The translations under genes and the position numbers were made by a program. Below the pieces are notes generated by a model. It was not told the origin of the DNA and made no database searches. It saw only the letters and a program-made list of their open reading frames with translations. DNA of 41,195 nucleotides from Anaerolineaceae bacterium (lineage in GTDB: Bacteria > Chloroflexota > Anaerolineae > Anaerolineales > Anaerolineaceae), in contig JAENZD010000008.1 in NCBI GenBank assembly GCA_016841445.1, positions 1 to 41,195 of the forward strand, given 5' to 3'. Positions 34,003-41,195 of this stretch are shown one piece after another; positions within the stretch are counted from its first letter, which is position 1, and each line of letters opens with the position of its first letter.

Positions 34003-35727
34003 ATGTTATTTGAGATGCACATTGAAAACTTTGCCATCATCCAAAAGCTTCGTTTAAGCTTCGCGGATGGCCTGGTGATCTTTACCGGTGAGACGGGTGC
34101 TGGCAAATCGATCATCATGGATGCTTTGGAAGCCGTACTGGGGGGAAGAGCAGAAACGACCAGCATCCGGACAGGTGAGGACAGGGCACAAATTGAAGCC
34201 ATTTTTCGGATTTCACCTGAGATTCAGGAACCGGTACATGCGCTGCTGGCATCGCAGGAGCTGCTGGATGATCCTGAATTTGTAACGCTTTCCCGGGAAA
34301 TCCGTTTGGAAGGCCGGAATACAGCCCGGATCAACGGACGCGTTGTCACTGCGGGGCTGCAGCGGGAAATAGGCGCTTATCTGGTTGACATCCATGGGCA
34401 ATCGGAACATCTTTCGCTGCTTCATGTCCGCAGCCATCTTGGGCTGCTGGATAGCTTTGCCGATGTTGAAGATCTGATGAGAGAGTATCAAGGAACCTAC
34501 GAACAACTCAGGGCAGTTCGCAAAGATCTTCAAGGGCTGCGTCAGAGCGAACAGGATGCGGCCAGGCGCACAGAAATGCTGAACTACCAAATCCAGGAAA
34601 TTGACGCAGCAAAATTAGAAACCGGTCAGGAAGATGAACTTCGGCAGGAGCGGACAAGGTTGGCTAATGCAGAGAGCCTGGCAAAACACGCCCAAAACGC
34701 ATTACTGTTGATTGAAGAGGGCTCTCCTGAAGTTCCGGGCATCAGTGAGATGATGGGTGAAGTGGTGGAAGCGCTGCAGAGTTTATCCCGCATCGATCTA
34801 TCTACCCAATCCTTTTATGACCGGGCAGAATCCATTTTAACTTCCTTACAGGATTTAGCGATGGAGTTAAGGGACTACAGCGAGAATATCGAGTTCAATC
34901 CCCGCCTGTTGAACCGAATCGAAGAACGGATTGATCTGATCAATAATCTTAAGCGTAAGTATGGCCGTTCGATTGAAGAAATCTTAGCTTTTGGCGAAAA
35001 AGCTCGTAAGGAACTGGATACGATCATCCATGCTGAAGAACGCATTGCGGATTTGGAAATTGAGGAAAACGACCTGCTAAATACACTGGCTGAGCAAGGT
35101 CGAAAATTAAGTGCTCAGCGGCATGAGTCAGCCCAAAAATTAAGCCAGATGGTCGAGATTGAATTGGACAACCTGAAAATGGCGAATGCCCGTTTTAGCG
35201 TCCTGATGGAAACCCGTCCAGCAGATGACGGTTTGCCGCTGGGTGACGGGGACCGCGTTGCCTTTGATGGGACAGGGTACGATCGGGTGGAATTCCTGGT
35301 GGAGACTAACCCCGGTGAAGGGTTGAAATCACTGGTGAAGATCGCTTCCGGCGGCGAAACCTCTCGTTTGATGCTGGCGCTTAAGAATATTTTGGTCAAA
35401 GCAGATAAGGTGCCCACACTCATATTTGATGAAATTGACCAGGGTATAGGGGGGCGTGTGGGGTTGGTCGTGGGTGAAAAACTGTGGAATCTTTCTCACC
35501 AGCACCAGGTCATGTGTATTACACATCTACCTCAGCTGGCTGCATTTGGAGATCAGCATTACAAAGTGACCAAAGCGACCCTGGATGGGCGAACGCAAAC
35601 TGAGGTGATCCCGCTTGTGGATGATGATCGGTTGAACGAATTAGCCCAGATGTTTGGACCGGTTAGCGAGGGCACGCTCAAATCCGCCAATGAGATTTTA
35701 CAAACTGTCCGGGAACGTACGAAATAA
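34003..35727 (+). CDS. recN: DNA repair protein RecN
   Basis: A 574-residue SMC-like ATPase for double-strand break repair. The N-terminus LFEMHIENFAIIQKLRL and Walker A GETGAGKS (near residue 30) are typical of RecN. The middle (about 150-370) is coiled-coil, interrupted as usual. The C-terminal signature ASGGETSRLMLALKNIL (near 448), Walker B LIFDEIDQGIGG and the ITHLPQLAA motif complete the ATPase head. GAGGT stands before the ATG. It is the last gene of the nadK-zinc ribbon-recN run. Confidence 0.96.
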   Translation: MLFEMHIENFAIIQKLRLSFADGLVIFTGETGAGKSIIMDALEAVLGGRAETTSIRTGEDRAQIEAIFRISPEIQEPVHALLASQELLDDPEFVTLSREIRLEGRNTARINGRVVTAGLQREIGAYLVDIHGQSEHLSLLHVRSHLGLLDSFADVEDLMREYQGTYEQLRAVRKDLQGLRQSEQDAARRTEMLNYQIQEIDAAKLETGQEDELRQERTRLANAESLAKHAQNALLLIEEGSPEVPGISEMMGEVVEALQSLSRIDLSTQSFYDRAESILTSLQDLAMELRDYSENIEFNPRLLNRIEERIDLINNLKRKYGRSIEEILAFGEKARKELDTIIHAEERIADLEIEENDLLNTLAEQGRKLSAQRHESAQKLSQMVEIELDNLKMANARFSVLMETRPADDGLPLGDGDRVAFDGTGYDRVEFLVETNPGEGLKSLVKIASGGETSRLMLALKNILVKADKVPTLIFDEIDQGIGGRVGLVVGEKLWNLSHQHQVMCITHLPQLAAFGDQHYKVTKATLDGRTQTEVIPLVDDDRLNELAQMFGPVSEGTLKSANEILQTVRERTK

Positions 35728-35844
35728 GGCAGGATAACGCTGGGGAAAAGCGTAATTTCTACAGTAAATTCATTTTTCGGTTAAAATAGAGGTAGTTGAT
35801 TGCCTTACCAGTAACCTCACCATTATTTGGTTAAAGGAGTTATG

Positions 35845-37107
35845 ATGCCCAGTTTGAATGATGTGCTTGCTGTTATTTTGGGTGGCGGACAGGGGAAGCG
35901 CTTATATCCTCTCACCTTGATGCGTTCGAAACCTGCGGTACCAATTGCTGGGAAATATCGATTAATTGATATCCCGATCAGCAATTGTATCAATTCGAAT
36001 ATTTATCGCATTGCCATACTCACCCAATTCAACTCAGTTTCCCTTCACAAACATATCACCGGTACTTATAATTTTGATTCCTTCCACAGCGGTTGGGTTC
36101 GCATTTGGGCGGCAGAACAGACCATGGAGCGGATGGAATGGTACCAGGGTACTGCTGATGCGGTGCGAAAGCAGTTGTTTGAGATCAGTTCAGCACGATC
36201 GAATTATGTTCTCATTTTGGCTGGTGATCACTTATACCGCATGGATTATTCCAAAATGGCTCAATTCCATTGGGAAAATAACGCTGATATCACCGTGGCT
36301 GTTCAACCTATCGATCGAGCAAGTGCATCACGCTTTGGGTTGTTGAAACAAGGTTCAAAAGGTGAGATCGTAGACTTTGCAGAAAAGCCTAAAGATCCGG
36401 ACGTATTGGATGCCTTTGTCTCCAGGGATGATCCTGAGAAACCATACCTTGCGTCAATGGGTATTTATCTGTTCAACCTGAGCACGCTGACAGAAACCCT
36501 ATCGCTAAAACCGGGCGGCCAGGATTTTGATGACTTCGGCTATGATATCATTCCGTATTGTGTAAAAAATGGCGCAAAAGTGTTTGGTTATGAATTTTCA
36601 GGCTATTGGCGGGATATTGGAACAATCCGGTCATTTTATGAGACCAATTTAGACTTAACCTTGCCTGAACCCAGTTTTGATATTTACAACCCGGATAAAC
36701 GAATTTATACCCACGCCCGATTTTTACCGGGGTCGAGGTTGACTGATTGCCAATTGCATCATGCGTTAATTGCAGAAGGATGCCGGATCAGCCAGGCGAC
36801 CATTGAACATTCTGTGATCGGGCTGCGCAGTATCATTAAAAGTGGTGTAAAAATTAAAGATACGGTCATGATGGGCGCAGATTACTATAATGAATCCGGT
36901 ACCTTCCCGATTGGTATTGGCGAAAATTGCGATATTGAAGGGGCGATCATTGATAAGAACGTTCATATGGGACGGAATGTTACCATCAAGCCGTTCCCAA
37001 GAGGAACAGAGCTGCAGACCGATACCTACACAGTGAAAGACGGAATCGTAGTTATCCCAAAACGCACTGTTCTACCTGCTGATACAAGGATAGGTCCGGA
37101 AGAATAA
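35845..37107 (+). CDS. glgC: Glucose-1-phosphate adenylyltransferase
   Basis: A 420-residue ADP-glucose pyrophosphorylase, the committed step of glycogen synthesis. The N-terminal nucleotidyltransferase has ILGGGQGKRLYPLT, RSKPAVPIAGKYRLIDIPIS and GTADAVRKQ. ILAGDHLYRMDY holds the metal-binding Asp, and VDFAEKP, MGIYLF and YWRDIGTI follow. A left-handed beta-helix C-terminal domain (about 290-410) has hexapeptide-like repeats. I chose ATG 35845 because GGAG (35836-35839) is 5 nt upstream; an adjacent ATG at 35842 is too close. No other glycogen gene is in the window. Confidence 0.94.
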   Translation: MPSLNDVLAVILGGGQGKRLYPLTLMRSKPAVPIAGKYRLIDIPISNCINSNIYRIAILTQFNSVSLHKHITGTYNFDSFHSGWVRIWAAEQTMERMEWYQGTADAVRKQLFEISSARSNYVLILAGDHLYRMDYSKMAQFHWENNADITVAVQPIDRASASRFGLLKQGSKGEIVDFAEKPKDPDVLDAFVSRDDPEKPYLASMGIYLFNLSTLTETLSLKPGGQDFDDFGYDIIPYCVKNGAKVFGYEFSGYWRDIGTIRSFYETNLDLTLPEPSFDIYNPDKRIYTHARFLPGSRLTDCQLHHALIAEGCRISQATIEHSVIGLRSIIKSGVKIKDTVMMGADYYNESGTFPIGIGENCDIEGAIIDKNVHMGRNVTIKPFPRGTELQTDTYTVKDGIVVIPKRTVLPADTRIGPEE

Positions 37108-37128
37108 CTCCCCTCACCATATTTTGGC

Positions 37129-37149
37129 GTGAGGTCTTCAGTCCGTAAG
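37129..37149 (+). repeat. REP-like palindrome, degenerate copy
   Basis: TGAGGTCTTCAGTCCGTAA keeps the outer bases of the family (TGAGG ... CCG.A) with a mismatched stem. It is in the same orientation as the copies at 37255 and 41165. It lies 22 nt after glgC. Confidence 0.55.
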
Positions 37150-37186
37150 TTTCTTTTCTATACACTGCTCTCTTATTGTGAAGAGG

Positions 37187-37204
37187 ATCGGGCTAAAGCC
37201 CTCA
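37187..37204 (-). repeat. REP palindrome
   Basis: ATCGGGCTAAAGCCCTCA, with hairpin GGGCT-AA-AGCCC. The same 18 bases recur exactly at 37919-37936, on the other side of the RAYT gene. It is inverted relative to the copy at 37255, so the two form a BIME-like pair. Confidence 0.8.
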
Positions 37205-37254
37205 TTCCTGGTATATATACCAATTAAGAAAAGCTCCAATTAATAAATTTTGGA

Positions 37255-37274
37255 TTGAGGCCTTTAGGCCGAAT
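37255..37274 (+). repeat. REP palindrome with compensatory stem change
   Basis: TTGAGGCCTTTAGGCCGAAT, with hairpin GGCCT-TT-AGGCC. Compared with the reverse complement of the 37919 copy, the flanks and loop agree, but one stem pair is swapped from G-C to C-G on both arms. It lies 55 bp after the stop of the RAYT gene. Confidence 0.8.
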
Positions 37275-37329
37275 GCTTTTTCCGCTAGAAGGTAAATAAT
37301 ACAGAGACCTATTTTTTTCTAAACAACTC

Positions 37330-37854
37330 CTAATTTTCAAATTCAAATTCAATCACTGGATATGATTCCCAACAATCTGAAATCCATTCTGCCCCCTGGG
37401 TTGATAAATACTGGTTATAGGTAGAATAACTCCATTCTTCTGGACTCGAAACATACCCATGTTTTACGGGATTGTAATGTATATAATTGAATTTTGTCCA
37501 GAAATCAGTTTCGTTACGAATAATTCGATCCCAGTAATTATGCCAGATGGTTCTCCCTGGCCTTTGTTCTGTTTTATTTATGTAGTGTGAAGTTGCACCA
37601 TGTAGGCGATTAATAAATACAGGGATTAATTTTGCCTGATCAAATTTTAGTAACAGATGGTAATGGTTATCAAGAATTACATAAGCCCAAATGGTTAACT
37701 TGAAGGATAAAGCTAATTCTTTTGTCTTTGACTCCAAGAAAACTTTAAATTTATTCGGCTTTAATACGGGTTCTGAGCCTTTTATATGGGCTGTGATGAA
37801 ATACCACTTATGGTCAATGAAAAGGTGAGGGGGATGATGGGAAACGGTATTCAT
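37330..37854 (-). CDS. REP-associated tyrosine transposase (RAYT, IS200-like Y1)
   Basis: A 174-residue Y1 single-strand transposase of the TnpA_REP type. WYFITAHI opens the fold. The HUH metal-binding motif is in ILDNHYHLLLKF near residue 65. The catalytic Tyr is expected in FNYIHYNPVKHGYV near 140, and the usual tail (SPEEWSYSTYNQYL) follows. RAYTs process REP hairpins and are normally single-copy, vertically kept genes rather than insertion sequences. Here REP palindromes stand on both sides (37187, 37255 and 37919). There are no terminal inverted repeats or tnpB. All expected motifs are present, so the protein is probably active. Confidence 0.9.
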   Translation of the reverse strand: MNTVSHHPPHLFIDHKWYFITAHIKGSEPVLKPNKFKVFLESKTKELALSFKLTIWAYVILDNHYHLLLKFDQAKLIPVFINRLHGATSHYINKTEQRPGRTIWHNYWDRIIRNETDFWTKFNYIHYNPVKHGYVSSPEEWSYSTYNQYLSTQGAEWISDCWESYPVIEFEFEN

Positions 37855-37918
37855 ATCATATGACTATTCATGTTTTAGATGGATTTCTAATAGAAGGATA
37901 TCATTATTTGCGAATTCA

Positions 37919-37936
37919 ATCGGGCTAAAGCCCTCA
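37919..37936 (-). repeat. REP palindrome upstream of the RAYT gene
   Basis: ATCGGGCTAAAGCCCTCA, identical to 37187-37204 and in the same orientation. With that copy it brackets the RAYT gene at a distance of about 730 bp. The extended flank CAATCC after it matches the GGATTG before the 37255 copy when reverse complemented. Confidence 0.8.
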
Positions 37937-38101
37937 ATCCACGAAGGCGTTTTTATTCAGGGAGAACTCCACTTGATTTGCTTTTTAAAAGTCAAATGTG
38001 CAACAATGACCAGAGATATTGGCGCACCCGTTGGCAGCATCGTGATCAAGCAGGGGATGGGGATTTCCCATTAACTTATCTCACATAACGATAAAATCAG
38101 A

Positions 38102-38107
38102 TATAAT
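38102..38107 (+). promoter_or_regulatory. Candidate -10 box for the Ca2+-ATPase gene
   Basis: A perfect TATAAT lies 111 nt before ATG 38219. The -35 region (around TCTCAC) is weak. It is the best promoter candidate in the gap and would give a leader of roughly 105 nt. Confidence 0.4.
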
Positions 38108-38218
38108 AAACAGGATTTGCGTTAAAAACATGACCTGGATACCTTAGATTATCTCAGGGTCCATTTATCGCAGAGAAATATGATATTTATTCAATGATTA
38201 TATTTAGGAGCAGGTCTT

Positions 38219-41089
38219 ATGAGTGATGAAAAAGCAGCAATAAAAGACATCAAAAAGAAGGATGTTTCGATTTCATGGCATACCATGTCCAGCACGGATG
38301 TATTGGATGAGCTGAAAACCCAAACAGAAAATGGTTTGAGCACCAGTGAGGTAAAGGCTCGCCAGGAGAAGTATGGACTGAATGAGCTTGAGGAGGCACC
38401 TGCCACGACATTCTGGGAGATGCTCTGGTCGCAGATCAACAATTTCGTAATTTACATGCTGTTAGGCGCAGCGATCATTTCTGCATTATTGGGTGATGAG
38501 ATAGAAGCTATTGCTATCATGGCGATTGTGGTTCTGAATGCAATTATGGGGATCATCCAGGAGAGCCGTGCGGAGGCAGCCCTAGCGGCATTGAAGAAAC
38601 TTGCAGCACCGGAAGCCTCTGTTCTGAGGGATGGCAAGCGGGTATCCATCCCAACGGCGCAATTGGTGCCTGGTGATATTGTTTATCTTGAAGCTGGCAA
38701 CTTTATCCCAGCGGACGTGCGCCTGCTGGAGGCGGTCAACTTGCGGATTGATGAGGCTTCGCTGACGGGTGAGTCACTCCCGGTTGAAAAGAATGCTCAA
38801 ACTCGTCTTGAAAGAGATGTTCCCTTAGGTGATCGAAATAATACCGCATTTATGGGTACGCTCGTAAATTATGGCCGCGGGAAGGGCGTTGTGGTCAGCA
38901 CAGGTATGAATACGCAGCTTGGCATGATCGCCACCATGCTGCAGCAGGTTGAAACTGAACAAACACCTTTGCAGCGCCGTTTGGATGGCTTAGGCAAGGT
39001 CCTGGGTTGGGGATCGCTGGCTGTTTGTGGGCTGGTATTTGTGATTGGCTCAGTCCGGTTTGTTCTTCAGCCCGGTACAGCTCAATTATTTGGACCAGAA
39101 GGTCTGGAACATTTTGCTGAGCTTTTCATGGTTGCGGTTTCATTGGCGATTGCTGCTGTTCCCGAAGGGCTGCCGGCCGTGGTGACCATCAGCCTTGCTT
39201 TGGGAATGCGTGAAATGGTTAAACGTCATGCACTGATTCGAAAGCTAGCTTCTGTTGAAACATTAGGTTCAGCAACGGTGATTTGCTCGGATAAAACCGG
39301 TACTTTAACGCAGAATGAGATGACCGTCACCAGGATATGGGCAGACGGTGAGGTCGTGAACGTGACAGGCAGCGGTTACACGCCAGTGGGTGAGTTTACG
39401 AATGATGATGAGGTTATTTCTTTAGCGGATTTTCCTGCGATAAAAACAGCATTGTGGATCGGTACGCTGAATAATGATGCCCAATTGGAACATGCAGGGG
39501 AGCAAGCTGGGCAGGAAACCTACCGCATGATTGGAGATCCGACAGAAGGCGCTATTCTGGTGGCCGCGCTAAAAGCTGGATCTTCAGCTAAGGCATTGAA
39601 CCAGGCTTATCCACGAAAGCAAGAGATCCCCTTTGATTCAGCTCGCAAGCGGATGGTCACAGTGCATGCCGTTGAAGAGCCCGAGGATCAGGACATCTCT
39701 CCATTGAGCGGGGATGATTCCAAGCGAGAGTGGCATATTATTGCTGTTAAAGGCGCGCCTGATGTGGTGCTTGATTTGTGTTCTCATATTCAAACACTTC
39801 ATAACGGGGATCAGAAGATGACTGAAGAACGCCGCAAGGATGTTCTGGCAGCAAATGATGCGATGACGGGAGATGCCTTGCGGGTGTTGGGTGTTGCCTA
39901 TCGCATGGTGCCGGTTCTGCCAGATGAAATTAACAGCGATTCACTTGAAAAAGATCTGACCTTCGTAGGTTTGATCGGCATGATTGACCCGGCTCGTACA
40001 GAGGTGAAGGAAGCGCTTACGACCGCAAAGAATGCTGGCATTCGAACAATTATGATTACCGGGGATTATCCCAATACAGCCCGTGCCATTGCAGAAGAAA
40101 TTGGGCTGATCCAACCTGGTCATAAAGTCATCACGGGTGCTGAACTGAGCAACCTTTCCGATGAAGAGATGATTGAGAATGTAATGGTAACGGACGTTTA
40201 TGCACGCGTTAATCCTGAACATAAGATGCGCATTGTGGATGCATTAAGGGCTAACAAAGAGGTCGTTGCAATGACAGGTGATGGCGTGAATGATGCGCCA
40301 GCTATCAAACGAGCAGATATTGGGGTTGCCATGGGGATTACTGGAACTGATGTAGCAAAGGGAACTGCTGACATGGTTCTGACGGATGACAACTATGCGA
40401 GCATTGTTTCGGCTGTTGAGCAGGGACGGGTGATCTATAACAATATCCGTAAGTTTGTTTATTACCTGCTGTCCTGTAATGCGGCAGAAATCATGGTCAT
40501 TTTCCTTGCGACATTGTTTGGTTGGCCGATTCCATTAACTGCTATCCAACTCTTATGGCTGAACCTGGTGACGGATGGCGCGCCTGCCTTAGCGTTAGGG
40601 ACAGAACCTGGTGATCCGGATATCATGGATCGCCCTCCTCGCCCAACAAATGAACCCATCATCAATAAATATATGCAAATTGGCATATTGGTCCAAACAA
40701 TTGCTATCACAGCAGTGACATTAGGTGCTTTTGCTATTGGTCAATTTACGGGAGATGGACATATTGAATTTGCTGAAACAATGGCATTTGTGACCTTGAG
40801 CATATCTGAACTTTTCAGAGCGTTTACCGCTCGTTCTGAATATTATCCGGTTCTGAAAATTGGCTTATTCAAGAACAAATTGATGAATTGGGCTGTTCTC
40901 GGTTCACTGGTTTTGATTTTTGCTGTAATTTATGTTCCATTCCTTCAGCCGATTTTCAATACTGCACCGTTGGGGTTAGCCCAATGGGCTGAGATTTTGC
41001 CGCTTGTCCTGGTACCATCAGTTGCAGCAGAACTGACAAAAACATTCCTGCGGAAAAAGATGAAAAAAGACCAGAACACAGCAATATAA
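38219..41089 (+). CDS. P-type Ca2+-transporting ATPase (P2A, SERCA/PMR1-like)
   Basis: A 956-residue P2-type cation pump. In order: cation-ATPase N-domain (SWHTMSSTDVLDEL), actuator motif TGES near residue 182, M4 motif PEGLPA, phosphorylation motif DKTGTLTQNEMT near 357, and hinge TGDGVNDAPAIK near 686. Membrane helices M5-M10 follow. The Ca2+ ligands known from SERCA have counterparts: Glu in PEGL, Asn and Glu in SCNAAEIMVIF (M5), Asn, Thr and Asp in LNLVTDG (M6), and Glu in SISELFRAF (M8). Both calcium sites may therefore exist, unlike PMR1 which keeps one. GGAG precedes the ATG. A strong terminator follows at 41115, so it is a single-gene unit that probably exports Ca2+ from the cytoplasm. 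Confidence 0.93.
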   Translation: MSDEKAAIKDIKKKDVSISWHTMSSTDVLDELKTQTENGLSTSEVKARQEKYGLNELEEAPATTFWEMLWSQINNFVIYMLLGAAIISALLGDEIEAIAIMAIVVLNAIMGIIQESRAEAALAALKKLAAPEASVLRDGKRVSIPTAQLVPGDIVYLEAGNFIPADVRLLEAVNLRIDEASLTGESLPVEKNAQTRLERDVPLGDRNNTAFMGTLVNYGRGKGVVVSTGMNTQLGMIATMLQQVETEQTPLQRRLDGLGKVLGWGSLAVCGLVFVIGSVRFVLQPGTAQLFGPEGLEHFAELFMVAVSLAIAAVPEGLPAVVTISLALGMREMVKRHALIRKLASVETLGSATVICSDKTGTLTQNEMTVTRIWADGEVVNVTGSGYTPVGEFTNDDEVISLADFPAIKTALWIGTLNNDAQLEHAGEQAGQETYRMIGDPTEGAILVAALKAGSSAKALNQAYPRKQEIPFDSARKRMVTVHAVEEPEDQDISPLSGDDSKREWHIIAVKGAPDVVLDLCSHIQTLHNGDQKMTEERRKDVLAANDAMTGDALRVLGVAYRMVPVLPDEINSDSLEKDLTFVGLIGMIDPARTEVKEALTTAKNAGIRTIMITGDYPNTARAIAEEIGLIQPGHKVITGAELSNLSDEEMIENVMVTDVYARVNPEHKMRIVDALRANKEVVAMTGDGVNDAPAIKRADIGVAMGITGTDVAKGTADMVLTDDNYASIVSAVEQGRVIYNNIRKFVYYLLSCNAAEIMVIFLATLFGWPIPLTAIQLLWLNLVTDGAPALALGTEPGDPDIMDRPPRPTNEPIINKYMQIGILVQTIAITAVTLGAFAIGQFTGDGHIEFAETMAFVTLSISELFRAFTARSEYYPVLKIGLFKNKLMNWAVLGSLVLIFAVIYVPFLQPIFNTAPLGLAQWAEILPLVLVPSVAAELTKTFLRKKMKKDQNTAI

Positions 41090-41114
41090 ATACCTGTAAG
41101 TAAAAAAATAACCT

Positions 41115-41147
41115 AAGCTGTCCCGTGAAAGATGGGACAGCTTTTTT
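41115..41147 (+). terminator. Rho-independent terminator of the Ca2+-ATPase gene
   Basis: AAGCTGTCCC (41115-41124) and GGGACAGCTT (41134-41143) form a perfect 10-bp stem with a 9-base loop, followed by further T residues to 41147. It starts 26 nt after the stop codon. Confidence 0.9.
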
Positions 41148-41164
41148 GTTAACCCTTTAGGGGG

Positions 41165-41184
41165 TTGAGGGCGGAACGCCCGAA
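41165..41184 (+). repeat. REP-like palindrome at the window edge
   Basis: TTGAGGGCGGAACGCCCGAA, with hairpin GGGCG-GAA-CGCCC. The flanks TTGAGG and CCGAA match the REP copies around the RAYT gene while the inner stem and loop differ. It lies just after the ATPase terminator, more than 3 kb from the transposase gene. Confidence 0.65.
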
Positions 41185-41195
41185 ACAGAAAACCA

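Larger units (their letters stand above)
37855..38218. other. Intergenic region with one REP copy and a candidate promoter
   Basis: These 364 bp separate the RAYT gene and the Ca2+-ATPase gene. Apart from the REP at 37919-37936 and a TATAAT at 38102-38107, I see nothing I can name. Two short frames start at 37996 and 38006, but neither has a ribosome site or a recognisable product. Confidence 0.5.

Noticed and set aside
37330-37854. Ordinary IS200 insertion sequence
   Set aside because: No tnpB, no defined IS ends and no duplicate in the window. The flanking REP palindromes and the sequence type fit a RAYT better.
37996-38088. Short plus-strand frames before the Ca2+-ATPase gene
   Set aside because: They have 30 and 22 codons, no ribosome site and no recognisable motif.

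Overview
The window looks like a chromosomal segment of a Chloroflexota bacterium, probably of the class Anaerolineae. This is inferred from gene style only: a very large SARP/BTAD-AAA-TPR regulator, the aldehyde dehydrogenase subtype, Chloroflexota-like housekeeping proteins, moderate GC and use of leaderless promoters. No 16S gene or other decisive marker is present.

Layout. (1) 1-6240, minus strand: a probable operon read from 6240 downwards. It encodes two membrane-anchored alpha/beta hydrolases, a small peroxiredoxin, an NAD(P)-binding reductase-like protein and a hydrolase with an N-terminal membrane domain. A Tat-exported multicopper oxidase follows from its own TTGACA/TATCAT promoter. 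The peroxiredoxin gene contains an in-frame TGA exactly at the first position of the active-site CPYC motif, followed by a SECIS-like hairpin. I read it as a selenoprotein (UPYC) that ordinary gene calling would truncate. (2) 6436-11118, plus strand: an aldehyde dehydrogenase of the pyrroline-5-carboxylate dehydrogenase type, a small membrane protein, both subunits of a glutaconate-type CoA-transferase and a D-2-hydroxyacid dehydrogenase. (3) 11283-16537: two uncharacterised membrane proteins, an MFS transporter, a PfkB kinase and SfsA. (4) 16672-22765: mutS2 converging on a 1185-residue SARP-type regulator through a shared terminator. (5) 22867-27129: tRNA-Leu(CAA), then an AT-rich block with a GT-C glycosyltransferase, a GT2 glycosyltransferase and an LPG-synthase/flippase-like membrane protein, which looks like a lipid-linked surface glycosylation module. 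(6) 27544-35727: ychF, a UvrD/PcrA helicase, a beta-propeller-like exported protein, NAD kinase, a zinc-ribbon membrane protein and recN, closely packed on the plus strand. (7) 35845-41195: glgC, a REP-associated tyrosine transposase (RAYT) with REP palindromes on both sides, and a SERCA-like Ca2+ P-type ATPase followed by a strong terminator and another REP.

Three signals matter most. The first is the selenocysteine peroxiredoxin. The second is the RAYT/REP system, whose hairpins differ by compensatory base changes. The third is a recurring promoter layout in which a -10 box sits 9-10 nt before the ATG (mutS2, the SARP gene, uvrD, nadK), implying leaderless mRNAs and correcting several start codons.
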